Source: Maniola hyperantus (taxonomy: Eukaryota; Arthropoda; Insecta; Lepidoptera; Nymphalidae). Taken from it: 64,000 bases of DNA. The stretch lies in assembly GCF_902806685.2 (NCBI RefSeq), contig NC_048555.1, forward strand, positions 10,974,001-11,038,000, read 5' to 3'. This document shows, in pieces, positions 22,055 through 31,904 of this stretch (positions are counted from its first letter, which is position 1; each line of letters opens with the position of its first letter). A program made the position numbers and the translations under genes. A model generated the notes under the pieces. It saw nothing but the letters and a program-made list of their open reading frames with translations. It was not told the DNA's origin and did not search any database.

Positions 22055-22140
22055 CATCAGCTTCAAACCCCACCACTATTGTCGTACATACTCCTAACAC
22101 AAGCTTAACGCTTAGTTGGAGGGGAAAGGGGAATAATAAT
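22055..22140 (+). mobile_element. SINE fragment, GATAGCTCAACGG family 3' half
   Basis: CCACTATTGTCGTACATACT, ACACAAGCTTAACGCTTAG, GGAGGGGAAAGGGGAATAAT match the 3' half at 53,930-54,000. Confidence 0.7.
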
Positions 22141-22194
22141 TATGTATTTACGCTGTTGATTACTTTCAAATTAACAAAATAAACAAAATAAAAT

Positions 22195-22335
22195 AATGTT
22201 CTCAAAGGTGTGTGAAGTCTACCAATCCGCACATGGCCAGCGTGGTAGACTATGGTCAAACCCTTCTCACTTCGAGAGGAGACCCGTGCTCTGTAGTGAG
22301 CCGGTGATGGGTTGATCATGATGATGATGATGAAA
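22195..22335 (+). mobile_element. SINE fragment, GATCATGATG-tail family
   Basis: 3' half only: AAGTCTACCAATCCGCACAT, GGCCAGCGTGGTAGACTATG, GAGCCGGTGATGGGTTGATC and a (ATG)n tail. Full copy at 39,525. Confidence 0.8.
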
Positions 22336-22551
22336 CCTGTGCCAGTTCAACGTCAGGACGTCTCAGCCGCATCCGATATCTGGGATCCTAAGATGCCTTA
22401 TATTTGGACGCGGACGGTACCACTGGGTTTTTTGGTGGGTAATTGGGTATGCTGAAGGCGTAAAAAAAATTGCCAGTGAGACCCACATACCCGCCCTTGT
22501 ACGGGATGCGTAACAGCATTTTTACCAGCGGAAAAAAGGTCAACATACAAT

Positions 22552-22640
22552 GGCTTGAAAATAAACCCAGAATCTGCTCGTAACATACCTGTAACATACA
22601 TTGGCAGCTTGAAAATACACCCAGAATCTTGCAGTAAAAT
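22552..22640 (+). repeat. ~60-bp imperfect direct duplication
   Basis: GGCTTGAAAATAAACCCAGA and GCTTGAAAATACACCCAGA lie about 61 bp apart, each next to GTAACATAC. Confidence 0.6.
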
Positions 22641-22868
22641 ATAAACTGAAATAATAATAAAAGTCACGAATGCGTTCAACATAATATGAGATACAAAGTA
22701 GGATAAATGCAGTACTCATAAATACAACAATGTTGTGTAATGTATGTAATATAGTGTGCTAAGTGCGTTTTCGAGGAAAGCGTAGATTAACTGAACATTT
22801 ATTTATATCGTTGGGTTTATTAGATTTCACTATTACAAAATATATTACACTATACTTCAAACAAGTAT

Positions 22869-22940
22869 ATTTTAACCGACTTCCAAAAAGAAGGTGGTTC
22901 TCAATTCGGCCCGTTTTTTTCCGACTTCTTTTTGCTTTTT
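22869..22940 (-). repeat. Fragment of the GAAGTCGGTTAA repeat
   Basis: TTTTAACCGACTTCCAAAAA on the plus strand is the inverse of the 3' end seen at 200-236; a second CCGACTTC follows at 22,921. Confidence 0.5.
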
Positions 22941-23034
22941 CATTTTACACGTTCTCGATATTTAAGAAGTGACCTCTTTGCAGCATTATCTTTTCAAATT
23001 AGTACCTATCTATTTCATACAACTTTTAAACAAC

Positions 23035-23335
23035 ATTGGCACCGATTCCGTTGTCTTTCTCTAAACTAAATTTAGAGTATCTGCATCCTTTTCTTTTTAA
23101 CGATGCTAAAATGGGACAGAACATGAAGTTTACATTTAAAGACTCTAAATTTTAGTGCACGCTACAAATTTAAACAATAGGCTCGTGACTGTGCGCTAAA
23201 ACCACGGGGTTTATCATCTAAAAATTAAGTTTAAAACTGTCAAACTGCGTCTGTCCTTTTCATAATTATTACTTACATTAGTAAGAAGAGGATGCGAATA
23301 CTCTTAAATTAGGTTGTGTCAGAATCAATACCATT
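23035..23335 (+). mobile_element. MITE, GGCACYGATTCCG family
   Basis: Best-preserved plus copy: GGCACCGATTCCGTTGTC to CAGAATCAATACCA. A small ATTATTACTT insertion precedes the right arm. Confidence 0.8.
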
Positions 23336-23369
23336 GTTGAACTAATAATAACTTTTCATGATCATCTAG

Positions 23370-23565
23370 AATAAACGTTTTTAAAAATCCCGTGGGAACT
23401 TTGATTTTCCGGGATAAAAGTATCCTATGTCACGCTCTCACGCACCAGGTCTTTAACTATGTATGTATACCCAATACCCATGCAAAAATCATGTCGATCA
23501 GTTGCTCCGTTACGGTGTGATAAAGGACAAACCAACACACTTTCGCATTTATAATATGGGTTGTG
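23370..23565 (-). mobile_element. Helitron-like family A fragment
   Basis: AATCCCGTGGGAACTTTGAT to GCGTTTATAATATG-type end; the 3' CTAG part is missing. Confidence 0.7.
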
Positions 23566-23678
23566 ATACAATCTATCGTGGTAATAAGTAGATACTCTTG
23601 CTATATTTTTATAATTTTTAGAGTTTTTGTGTTTTAGTGTAGCCTGTATACACTTCAAGGAAATTTCTAAATAAATAC

Positions 23679-23777
23679 ATATCAAAAATTGCGGACCGGC
23701 AGGAATCGAACACGCGTCTTCGGGCGCGATCCAAGGAGACGCGTGTTCGATTCCTGCCGGTCCGCAATTTTCGATAT
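23679..23777. repeat. Long perfect hairpin carrying tRNA-like B-boxes
   Basis: Arms of 41 bp (23,679-23,719 and 23,737-23,777) pair with a single mismatch near the outer end; the 17-bp spacer is CTTCGGGCGCGATCCAA-like. Each arm contains GTTCGATTCCTGCCGG in one orientation, a polymerase III B-box. Most likely a snap-back duplication of a tRNA or SINE end. Confidence 0.85.
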
Positions 23778-24195
23778 AGTATTTAAAATTATTTTGATAC
23801 TCTTGCGTTTTGCCTATAGCTAGCTTCTAAATTTTGTGCTACAGCACGGCTAGCATGGGCCGAAGATAAAAATTATATCCCCCGATTTTATCCACTGCAC
23901 AGGAGATAACATTAACTTCTCCACCCCTCAGAGCACGGCAACAGGGGAGAGGAGAAGTTTATCCCCGTTTGACATTTCACGGGGACTCGGGGGACTATTT
24001 ATCCACCGTCTATAGCATGGGGCCAAATAAAAGAAGATAAACTGTCCTTTTTTGACATTTGAGAGGGATAATTTTATCATCGAGATTAGAGGTGGGTATA
24101 AGCTCATAGAACTTTAACTCAATTATTAAAAGATCAAAAAACATGTCTCGCGCTTTTTTTATTAGTTTGAAATAGAGAATTTAGAACGAAAATAA

Positions 24196-24351
24196 CATGA
24201 GCACGTAATTAGTGATGGAAGTAATCCCTTTGAATTTCCCGACGCTGAGTTCCGACACTTGTTTCGGATGGACAAATATTATGTGCTGTACTTATGCGAG
24301 CAGCTTAATGAAGCACTAAAGCCGATTAATTCGGTGGATGGATTCATAAAA
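24196..24351 (+). pseudogene. PIF/Harbinger transposase N-terminal exon (isolated)
   Basis: Open for 52 codons after a stop at 24,193, reading SDGSNPFEFPDAEFRHLFRM then DKYYVLYLCEQLNEALKP, and ending at AAA followed by the donor GTAAGT. The pattern of an FR.LFRM...YLC..L segment with a short acidic lead is that of HARBI1-type transposases. A second piece of the flanking intron (CCTATTACCTAAAACCA) recurs at 25,242, but no DDE-bearing exon was recognised downstream, so the element is probably non-functional. Family assignment rests on this one exon. Confidence 0.6.
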
Positions 24352-24552
24352 GTAAGTAAGTACTTACCTATTACCTAAAACCATCTTGTGCAAACGAATA
24401 GGTACCTAATTTAGGTTACCTACTTAGGTAGGTAGTAGGTACCTACAAATAGGTATTCGCGGCTATTCTCTATTTATTCTACGTCCTCACATCTATAAGA
24501 CTCTTGGCAGATGGTAGTTACCAGTGAGATACAAGTCAAGGTCATGGGATGA

Positions 24553-24785
24553 CTATTGCCCGCGACTTCATCTGTGTGGATTTAGGTTTTGAAAATCCTG
24601 TGAGAACTATTTGATTTTCCAGAATAAAAAGTAGCCGGTGTCCATCCTCGGGATGTAAGCTAACTCTGTAGGTACTAAATTTCATCTAAATCGGTTAGAC
24701 TAGCTTTTCACAGCCCAACAGGCTGCGAAAAGCTAGCAGACAGACAGGCAGACACACTTTCGCATTTATAATATTAGTATGGATT
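24553..24785 (-). mobile_element. Helitron-like family A copy
   Basis: TGCCCGCGACTTCATCTGTG at the 3' side; AGACAGACAGGCAGACACAC and CGCATTTATAATATTAGTAT at the 5' side. It lies inside the 3-kb element. Confidence 0.8.
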
Positions 24786-24829
24786 ATTGGAAATATAAAA
24801 TAACACAATGACTCATTATAATAAAATCA

Positions 24830-24835
24830 TTTATT
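24830..24835 (-). promoter_or_regulatory. Possible polyadenylation signal of the small gene
   Basis: AATAAA on the minus strand, just before the Helitron at 24,785. It would end a transcript starting near 26,690, giving a 3' UTR of about 1.4 kb. Inferred only from position. Confidence 0.3.
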
Positions 24836-25298
24836 TGAACAAAATAGGCAGGAGTCTAATTTAACAAAACAATTCTTAAATTAAAGTACACACCTATATC
24901 ATAGTTAAATACATAATGATACACAAACACAATAACACTTTACAAATTATAATGGTTCATCATAAGTGTTTTGTAAGAGTAAATATGTTAGCCTATTATA
25001 CTTTATAGACCATTTCAGTATATCCTCTTACTCTTAATTTATTATTATTGAAAATCATTAATGTATAAATTGTATATTTCAGAATTCCAATGGAACAACC
25101 AAAGGACAGACTAGAAAATGTAACAAATAAAGAAATCTCACATATCTATGGATCAAACCAGACTGCTAACTGTTGCCCGACAATAAAAGGGAAAAGGGAT
25201 GGAATAATAAATACATATTTGCATTAAAATATATTTCTTTAAGTACCTATTACCTAAAACCACCTTGTGCAAACCCATCCTTATATCTACTACTACTA

Positions 25299-25430
25299 CT
25301 AGGGTTCTGTAGGGTACCAATGGGACCCTATTACAGTCTCAGCTCTCCATCTGTCTGTCTCCTGAAACGTAACAGGTTAAAGTTGAAATTTTGTACTTAT
25401 TTCTATTGCTGCTATAACAAAAAATAAGTT
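25299..25430 (-). mobile_element. CCGGCC dispersed repeat, second subfamily, right end
   Basis: GGGTTCTGTAGGGTACCAAT, GGGACCCTATTACAG and GCTGCTATAACAAAAAATA on plus are the inverse of the 17,033-type right half. Confidence 0.6.
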
Positions 25431-26201
25431 TCTTCAAAAAATAATTTTGCTTTAAGTACTCTTTCTGTGTGATTGAGTAACAAACACAAACTCTTAGGCA
25501 TAATATTAGGAATACCAATTAAAACAATGCTTATTTGGATGTACACAAATCTCTGATGTTAACTTAACAGATCTAAAAGTAGTGCTATTATCCTTAAGAA
25601 AAGGAAGTAACAAGTTTAATGTTCAATCAAACCACACTGCCATAGAATAACTTCCTATATTCATAACTATTTACAAATTACAAAAATGTACATATCCTCT
25701 ACTTACTTTTTATTTATTTATTGGCATTTATAGGAAAACCACTCGGGGCTATTGGTTTTATAAAGTACCCACTGTGTACAAAGTGGGTTAAACGACAGTC
25801 TCACCATAGTCCACCACCGACACTTCAAAGATTTCCTGCCATAAGATAAAAAACATTGGCTTGACATGCTTATAAAGGAATTAGGTTAGTTTAATAGCTC
25901 AAACCATACCAGCTTAACCAATTTTAAGTGATATTGAACTCTTCTCAGTGCAGTGTGCTGAACTGTTAGTTTTATCATCATCTCAAACAATAATGAAAAT
26001 ATTTTATGTTGATAAGATGTGTACCTAACTTACCTATTCCAATAGGTAGGTACCTAAAGTTATTTTGAGTTTGTTATACAAGACACACATTTAATAGAAC
26101 TAAATTAATACACGCATCTCTCTGGCTGGCCCATTATGGAGTCTTCAGGTCCAATTCCTGTTGAGCATTTATGCCCAACAGTGATAATTAATATTGAACA
26201 C

Positions 26202-26539
26202 TTATGTGCTCATATATGTGACCGACGGCACTATTGAGACATTTCCCGGTGGTCCTACATCCCGAGCTGCCTCATCATACTTGTCAGTCAGTGGCCAGTG
26301 CCCTTCTTCAAGTACATATTTCCATGTCTGCAAATAAAACAACAATTTATGCATTTCTTTGTCGCTAACAATATCAATATATTATCACTTCAATTTTGTG
26401 TACTGACTAACACAAATTGTCTTTGTGATACTTACTGTGATAGCTAGGAATTTCAACTATTCGATTATTTTTTAATTTGGATAATTCAAAAGTGGAGTTA
26501 GGTTAGGTAAACACAAACAATAACAATACTTACGTGCAT
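26202..26539 (-). CDS. Tentative two-exon gene for a 43-residue protein
   Basis: Exon 1 codes only Met-His (26,539-26,534) and ends at a good donor, GTAAGTATT. Exon 2 (26,327-26,202) follows an acceptor TTTTATTTGCAG in phase 0 and reads TWKYVLEEGHWPLTDKYDEA then ARDVGPPGNVSIVPSVTYMS and T, then TAA. The predicted peptide has no signal sequence or membrane segment and is rich in acidic and aromatic residues. I do not recognise the family. Support: coherent splice signals, a non-repetitive exon, and a long non-repetitive tail with AATAAA at 24,830. Against: very short, and it lies inside a putative transposon, so it could be a transposon accessory exon or chance. Confidence 0.45.
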
Positions 26540-26924
26540 AATCTTCTGTGAATGTTTTTTAAACTATTTTACGGCTCCGGCTTCTAGCTCTTTTAAAATA
26601 AAAAGCAGCCACAGACGAGTTACGAGTAACGAAAACGAGCAAAATCAAAAGCACAGATAAAAAATAATAACACTTTGACATTAACCGAGGACTAGTCTTT
26701 TCCCGCCTTATCACCGGGGATAATTATATCCAACCCTGTGCCCATGCTCGGAGAGTGGAAATAACTATCGGAGGGGATAAAATTTTTATCCTTTCCTCGG
26801 GGAGAAAATTTCCCGGCCCATGCTAGGCCTGCAGGGGTCGAAATGACACCTTACCAAGTTGACAAAGTTTTGGATGGTTAGGAAATTAAAACAGAACATA
26901 TTGAACTTGATACTGTTATGACGT

Positions 26925-27150
26925 TGAAATGCCTGGAGCGGGATAGCAGCCTGCCAAAGGAAACATTATATATCATTGCCTACAAGGTGTGGAGGTGGGG
27001 AAGTTTGCCAAATCGCCTGCAGACTGCTGTGTACATATTGGCAAGTCCAACAGTTGCCAGTGCCAACTTCCTCGAGACTTGGACATCCGATTTCCGCCAG
27101 GTGCCAAGACGCCATTCGCTTGAGGTGGCAGCGAACACTGGATAATTTAT
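26925..27150 (+). repeat. Unidentified repeat (CAGCCTGCCAAAGG unit), copy 1
   Basis: CAGCCTGCCAAAGGAAAC, GCAGACTGCTGTGTACATAT, CCAACTTCCTCGAGACTTGG and CGCCAGGTGCCAAGA recur diverged at 28,740-28,930. The plus frame is open for 75 codons and the minus for longer, but the second copy has stops in the same frame, so coding is not supported. Confidence 0.5.
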
Positions 27151-27160
27151 TAAACGAAAG

Positions 27161-27433
27161 TATAGTGCATTCAATATTAACTGGCGTGTTTCCACTTGCG
27201 ACCGTCATTACCAATAACAATAGGATTACATTCGATATGCCACGTAAACAATAGGGGTAATAAACCAAACACTCATAGAGTCCATTCATTTTTAAAGGAG
27301 CCGGTTCAACATATTTTGTTGCAAACCAACCAGTGTTGATACTTTTGAATTCTCCCGCCACGACTTAGTTCTATCGTTATTGCTAATGACGGTCTCAAGT
27401 GGAAATACGCCAGTTAATATAGAATGCACTATA
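27161..27433. mobile_element. 273-bp MITE, TATAGTGCATTC ends
   Basis: Terminal inverted repeats of about 63 bp: TATAGTGCATTCAATATTAA, CTGGCGTGTTTCCACTTGCG and CCGTCATTACCAATAACAA on the left are mirrored on the right with few mismatches. The ~130-bp middle is unrelated. Confidence 0.85.
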
Positions 27434-27592
27434 CCTATCGAGGTTTTAGAGCGGTGAATTTATTGATAACAATATGTTTGATATAAGCTGTTTGATGAAA
27501 GATTGATTGGGAGTTGGATATCTTTCAAATATAATGATATATCAGAATTTTACTAGTATCTTTGTAAAGGATTTTTTTTTTAAAAGAACATT

Positions 27593-28159
27593 AGGGTTCT
27601 ATACCTCGAAAGGCTGTCTATCTGACCAAAACCTATAAGGTACTTCCCGTTGACCTAAAATCATGAAATTTGGCAGGTAGGTAGGTCTCATAGCAGACAT
27701 TAGAGGAAAATCGTGAATTTGTGGTTACATCACGAAAAAAAACCGGCCAAGTGCGAGTCAGGCTCGCGCAATGAGGGTTCCGTACTACAGTCGTATTTTT
27801 TCGACATTTTGCACGATAATTCAAAAACTATGATGCATAAAAATAAATAAAAATCTGTTTTAGAATGTACAGGTGAAGACCTTTCATATGATACCCCACT
27901 TGATATTGTCACTCACTTCGAAAGTTGAAAATACTAATTATTAGTTCATGACCACAATTTTTTTTTGTGTGATCTAACCCTAAATTCACGGTTTTCAGAT
28001 TTTTCCTCAAATGTCAGCTATAAGATCTACCTACCTGCCAAATATTTCATGATTCTAGGTCAACGGGAAGTACCCTGTAGGTTTCTTGACAGACAGACAG
28101 ACAACAAAGTGATCCTATAAGGGTTCCGTTTTTCCTTTTGAGGTACGGAACCCTAAAAA
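27593..28159. mobile_element. Composite CCGGCC repeat, inverse of 16,159-16,736
   Basis: Minus half copy (27,593-27,737) followed by a full plus copy (27,738-28,159). The order and junction are the exact reverse complement of the composite 11 kb to the left, with nearly the same 63-codon by-product frame. Confidence 0.85.
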
Positions 28160-28442
28160 TGAGGGTAACGAGCCGGTGGGCCGAATTTTATGCTTAGCAA
28201 CTACCTAAGCTTGGTGATCGGGGGTGTCCGGCTATTAGGCGTCTATAGGTGGTTGTCTATGGTAGGTAGCAAACAGGTCAATAGATAATGAGATCTCACA
28301 GTAAGTACTCATACATACATTTCACTCAGAAGACCAGTGTTCAAAACAAAGCTCTAGATTAAAGGATTTTGGCTGCTCGGCAGTGCCTTTGCAGATGCTG
28401 AATATTGGCAAGCGAACAACTCGAAAGCACAATATGACCGTA

Positions 28443-28713
28443 TAAAAACGGGTCAAGTGCGATTCGGACTCGCTCACGAAGGGTTCCATACCATTGTACA
28501 AGAAAAAGTACTTATTAATTTTTTGTGATGTAACCACAGACGCTATAAGACATTGCTACGTCTGCCTTTCATGATTCTAGGTTAATGGGAAGTACTCTAT
28601 AGGGTTTGATTCCCTTGACGGGTTTTGACAGACAGAGAGACAGACACACAGACGGACAACGAAGTGATCCTATAAGGATACCTTTTTTATCTAGAGATAC
28701 GGAACCCTAAAAA
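28443..28713 (+). mobile_element. CCGGCC dispersed repeat, internally deleted
   Basis: GGGTCAAGTGCGATTCGGAC to GATACGGAACCCTAAAAA; the middle jumps from TTTTTTGTGATGTAACC to the right half, about 170 bp shorter than full length. Confidence 0.75.
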
Positions 28714-28739
28714 TACTGGCCCAAATATCTGGAAGTAGT

Positions 28740-28930
28740 TAACAGCCTGCCAAAGGCTAATATTTGTAGAAATTGTTGTTCGAAGTGTAGAAGTGGCTTG
28801 GTTTTCCAAATAGCATGAGAAACGCTGTGTATACATTGGCAATAGCTTGGAGATGATTGCCAAGTTTCCTCCTAAGATTTGGAAGGCCTGCGTCCGTCAG
28901 GTGCCAAGATGTTATTAGTTACACCTGGTT
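28740..28930 (+). repeat. Unidentified repeat (CAGCCTGCCAAAGG unit), copy 2
   Basis: CAGCCTGCCAAAGGCTAA, AACGCTGTGTATACATTGGC and GTCCGTCAGGTGCCAAGA align with 26,945-27,110 at clearly reduced identity, suggesting an old duplication. Confidence 0.45.
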
Positions 28931-29285
28931 AAATGCGGCAAATACAGGGAGATGAGATTTTCAATAATTACGAGTAACTCGTATTTCGCTTTAGGGATCA
29001 TATAAGGCTAACTGTGCTGGTTATATTTTTGCCAGAAGAAGTGTTGCGACACAGAAATCGACACATTACGAACAGACATTAGTCTGTCTATTCATCAAAA
29101 TTTACAAACATCAATGTTAATAAAAAAAACCACCCCAAAAACTTGAAACTTTATAGAAGAGTTAACAAAAAACCTGAAAAAACTGTATTGTACAAAATAT
29201 ATCACAGCAGCATTCACAGCAGATGTTGTACTGACGTTGACATTTTTACGTGAAATTTAATACCACTGTCACCAGTGGAGGTCTA

Positions 29286-30136
29286 AAGCAATATACTTGG
29301 AATGGCTGTGTACTCTTGTATCTACTTGTTTTTGCAAGGTCTTTGTTCAAGCGAGATTGCGTCCTCAGGCGAAAATCTTATGATTGAATTCTTGGCTCCA
29401 GGGTAAAGTAAACCTACTTTGCATTCTAAGCGTCTATGGAAGGAAATTAGGGGATAATTTTTTTGAAGGTAGTGTGCTTGTGTGTGTGCTGCATTTAGGT
29501 TACCAAGATTGACCTTTTCATTATTTGGATGGGTGATAGAACTTTTTTTCTTCTAAGCTGTAGAGAAGGCTTGTAAAACTATTACCTCGATCACGTACGG
29601 TACGGGTGTAGTTTAATTAGCACACCCGTCAAATAAATATCAGGACCATAGAAAAGAACAGTAGGTGCAAAAAGCAATATTCTCAAATGCTGTTTCACCT
29701 ACTTGTTTTTGTAAGGTCTTTGTTCAACGAGATTGCGTCCTCCGGCGACAACCTTATGATTGAATTCTTGGCTTCAGAGTAATTTAGACCTACTTTTCAT
29801 GTTTTCTAGCGTCCATGCAAGGAAATTAGGAGATAATTTTTTTGAAGGTTATGTCCTGTGCTACATTTTGTTGACTGCGCAAGTTACCAAGTTTAACCCG
29901 TTTCTTTATTTGAATCTTGGGAAGTTCACTTTTCTTCTAAGCTTTAGAGAAGGCTGTAAGACATATGGGTGAAGTTTATGCACACTCGTTAAATAAATAC
30001 CAGGGCGATAGAAAATAACAGCAGGTCTAAAAAGCAATATTCTCAGAATGGCTGTGTACTTTTCTTTCACCTGCTTGTTTTTGTAAGGTCTGTGTTCAAC
30101 GAGATTGCGGTTTCGGGTGACAATCTTATGATTGAA
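29286..30136 (+). repeat. ~375-bp tandem triplication
   Basis: AAGGTCTTTGTTCAA-type motifs occur at 29,335, 29,711 and 30,085. Each unit has GAGATTGCG, CTTATGATTGAAT, GGAAATTAGG and GATAATTTTTTTGAAGG in order. The third unit is cut at 30,136 by a Helitron A insertion. Units have diverged by indels; no frame persists between them. Confidence 0.85.
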
Positions 30137-30249
30137 TCAGTACCCTTATTATAAATGCGAAAGTGTGTTTGTTTGTTGGTTTATTAGTATGTTGATTTGT
30201 CCTTCAATCAGGTTGCAACGGCGCAATGGATTGACGTGATTTTTTGCAA
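30137..30249 (+). mobile_element. 5' fragment of Helitron-like family A
   Basis: TCAGTACCCTTATTATAAAT start, with a small TTATTAGTATG insertion, broken off after GACGTGATTTTTTGCAAA. Confidence 0.8.
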
Positions 30250-30650
30250 ACCGGTTCGATTAGGTGCCAATCTGAATCGACCCTAAAGTATAAGTATGAT
30301 TTCCATCTAGGTCATTATTTACCTCAAAGAACAGCGTAAGAAATAGACAGTAAAATTTAATAGAAAAACTGTAAAACACAATTATTTGCTGGTAACACCC
30401 CTATTTTCTCCGCTGGACTATAAATAACCCCAGGGCTGCCCCGAGGCGGAACAATCATCTGTAATTTGTAGCAATAACTTGTATCAATATTAAACAAATT
30501 GCCCCACCTCGCTCACCCTAGCGCCGCCATTGTAATCTTTGATAATAACTCTCAGGTGGTTGATGATCCATGTACAGGTAAAAACAGGTAAAAACTACTT
30601 TGAACCTGCGATAAAATTCCATACACTATAAACTTTGTCAGGGCAACATA
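30250..30650. other. Unassigned
   Basis: Moderately GC-rich around 30,420-30,540, with no exon or repeat identified. Confidence 0.3.
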
Positions 30651-30652
30651 GT

Positions 30653-30829
30653 TCCGTATCTCCACAAAAAAGGAATCCTTATAGCATCACTACGTAACGA
30701 TGTCTTACAGCAGAATTAAAGAGAAAATCCAGGTTAGATCATATAAAAAATTAAAAAGTGTTATTTTTATTACGATGGACGTTGGTACGGAACCCTTCGT
30801 GTATGAGTCCGACTCACAATTAACCGGTT
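30653..30829 (-). mobile_element. CCGGCC dispersed repeat, short derivative
   Basis: Minus strand: AAACCGGTTAATTGTGAGTC and GGACTCATACACGAAGGGTT...GGAGATACGGAA; most of the body deleted. Confidence 0.65.
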
Positions 30830-30845
30830 TAAAAAATATATTTAT

Positions 30846-30990
30846 TATCTTCGTGACTCTTAGCAGAGTGGTCGTGGTCTTCACGAAGTAACGTTTTCAA
30901 GGCAGATGTTATGCGCCTCACAAGCATTCGCCACTTTTCCCTGCTGGCTGACAGCCTGGTGCACTCGTGTAAGGGACGCCCACTGATTTA
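30846..30990 (-). pseudogene. LINE ORF fragment (CTRLSASREKWRMLVRRIT)
   Basis: The minus strand reads SGRPLHECTRLSASREKWR then MLVRRITSALKTLL and EDHDHSAKSHED in one frame. The REKWR..V..I and DHD features match C-terminal regions of retrotransposon-type ORFs common in lepidopteran genomes. Fragment only; clade not assigned. Confidence 0.6.
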
Positions 30991-31139
30991 ATTTAGGCGA
31001 CCTTCCTCGCCTCCTAATGCCCTTGCTTTACAGAACAAGGCTCTCAGAGTCTCAATGATTGAGAGCGTGGATTTGACCTGCAGCTCGTTCCAGCAACGCA
31101 CAAGAGTGCAAATACTATTTTATACATGGCATAATCTTG

Positions 31140-31290
31140 TACCTATATCAAATATTTGAAAAGAGCAACCGCCGAGTTTCTTGCTGGTTCTTCTCGGCAG
31201 GAAAGGCATTCCGAACCAGTGGTAGATGCATCCGACTATTCGTAAGCACTTGTAAAAGTTTATACGAATAAAAAAGATTTTCATTTCATT
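31140..31290 (+). mobile_element. LINE 3' end, TTCTTGCTGGTTCTTCTCGG family
   Basis: Well-kept tail: CCGAGTTTCTTGCTGGTTCT, CCGAACCAGTGGTAGATGCA, GCACTTGTAAAAGTTTATAC, then a T-rich end. Confidence 0.75.
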
Positions 31291-31577
31291 TCAATGGAGT
31301 CATTCTCACGTCAGAAGACGTGTAGCAAGAACTTTACAAGATATGGTCAAGCGAACAAAATTTTTCACGGTTTAGAAACCAAATAAATCAGCGCCACCTC
31401 TTAGATAGGTACTAATGAGCGACCCGTTTGAAATCCAGTCGTCACTGAGGTTGCATTGGTGCATAAGCACAAATGAGTCGGTGCCATTTTGTTTGTTCAA
31501 TAACCCTGTCTATACGAAGTAATATATATGTATGTATGTATAAGTCAATGTTAGTATGCAACTCTGTACTAACGCCG

Positions 31578-31735
31578 AAAGGCGCGTTTGGAACCCTCGT
31601 AGCTTTAGTTTTAAGTTTACGTTATTAATTACCATTTACACCACTACATAATCTTACAAATCCAACAATCTACTATCAAGAAGTGTACAATCAAAGTAGA
31701 TAGTACTTTGATAAATTATTTGACTTTGAATGCAG
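31578..31735 (+). mobile_element. LINE 3' end, GGAACCCTCGTAGCTTTAG family
   Basis: Second copy of the tail at 18,328, with the same GGCGCGTTTGGAACCCTCGT start and TAAATTATTTGACTTTGAA end. Confidence 0.7.
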
Positions 31736-31904
31736 ACTTCTTGAAGTATAGATGATAGAGACGTCGCGTTGGTAAGAAATTCGATACATGTGGTTCGTTA
31801 TAATATATTATCGCTATCTAAACGTGAGTCTTTAGAGTCTTCATAAGTGCCCTCATTTGAAGATCATCTATAAGATCGCTTCATTGTCATAGCTTATTAG
31901 CTTG

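Larger units (their letters stand above)
23845..26835 (+). mobile_element. Putative ~3-kb PIF/Harbinger-like DNA transposon
   Basis: CTAGCATGGGCCG at 23,845 is mirrored by CGGCCCATGCTAG at 26,835. Each end carries a second inner copy (GCATGGGGCC near 24,013; GCCCATGCTCGG near 26,750) and several GGATAAA/TTTATCC motifs, typical of structured transposon ends. A transposase-like exon at 24,196-24,351 lies just inside the left end. The interior also holds a Helitron, a CCGGCC fragment and a minus-strand small gene, so the limits are inferred; the two ends could belong to separate MITEs. Confidence 0.5.

Noticed and set aside
16494..27824. Recurrent 60-80-codon frames such as MTISSGVSYERSSPVHSKT in many places
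   Set aside because: They all fall inside CCGGCC repeats, in the same position of each copy, and copies carry stops and indels. They are by-products of the repeat.
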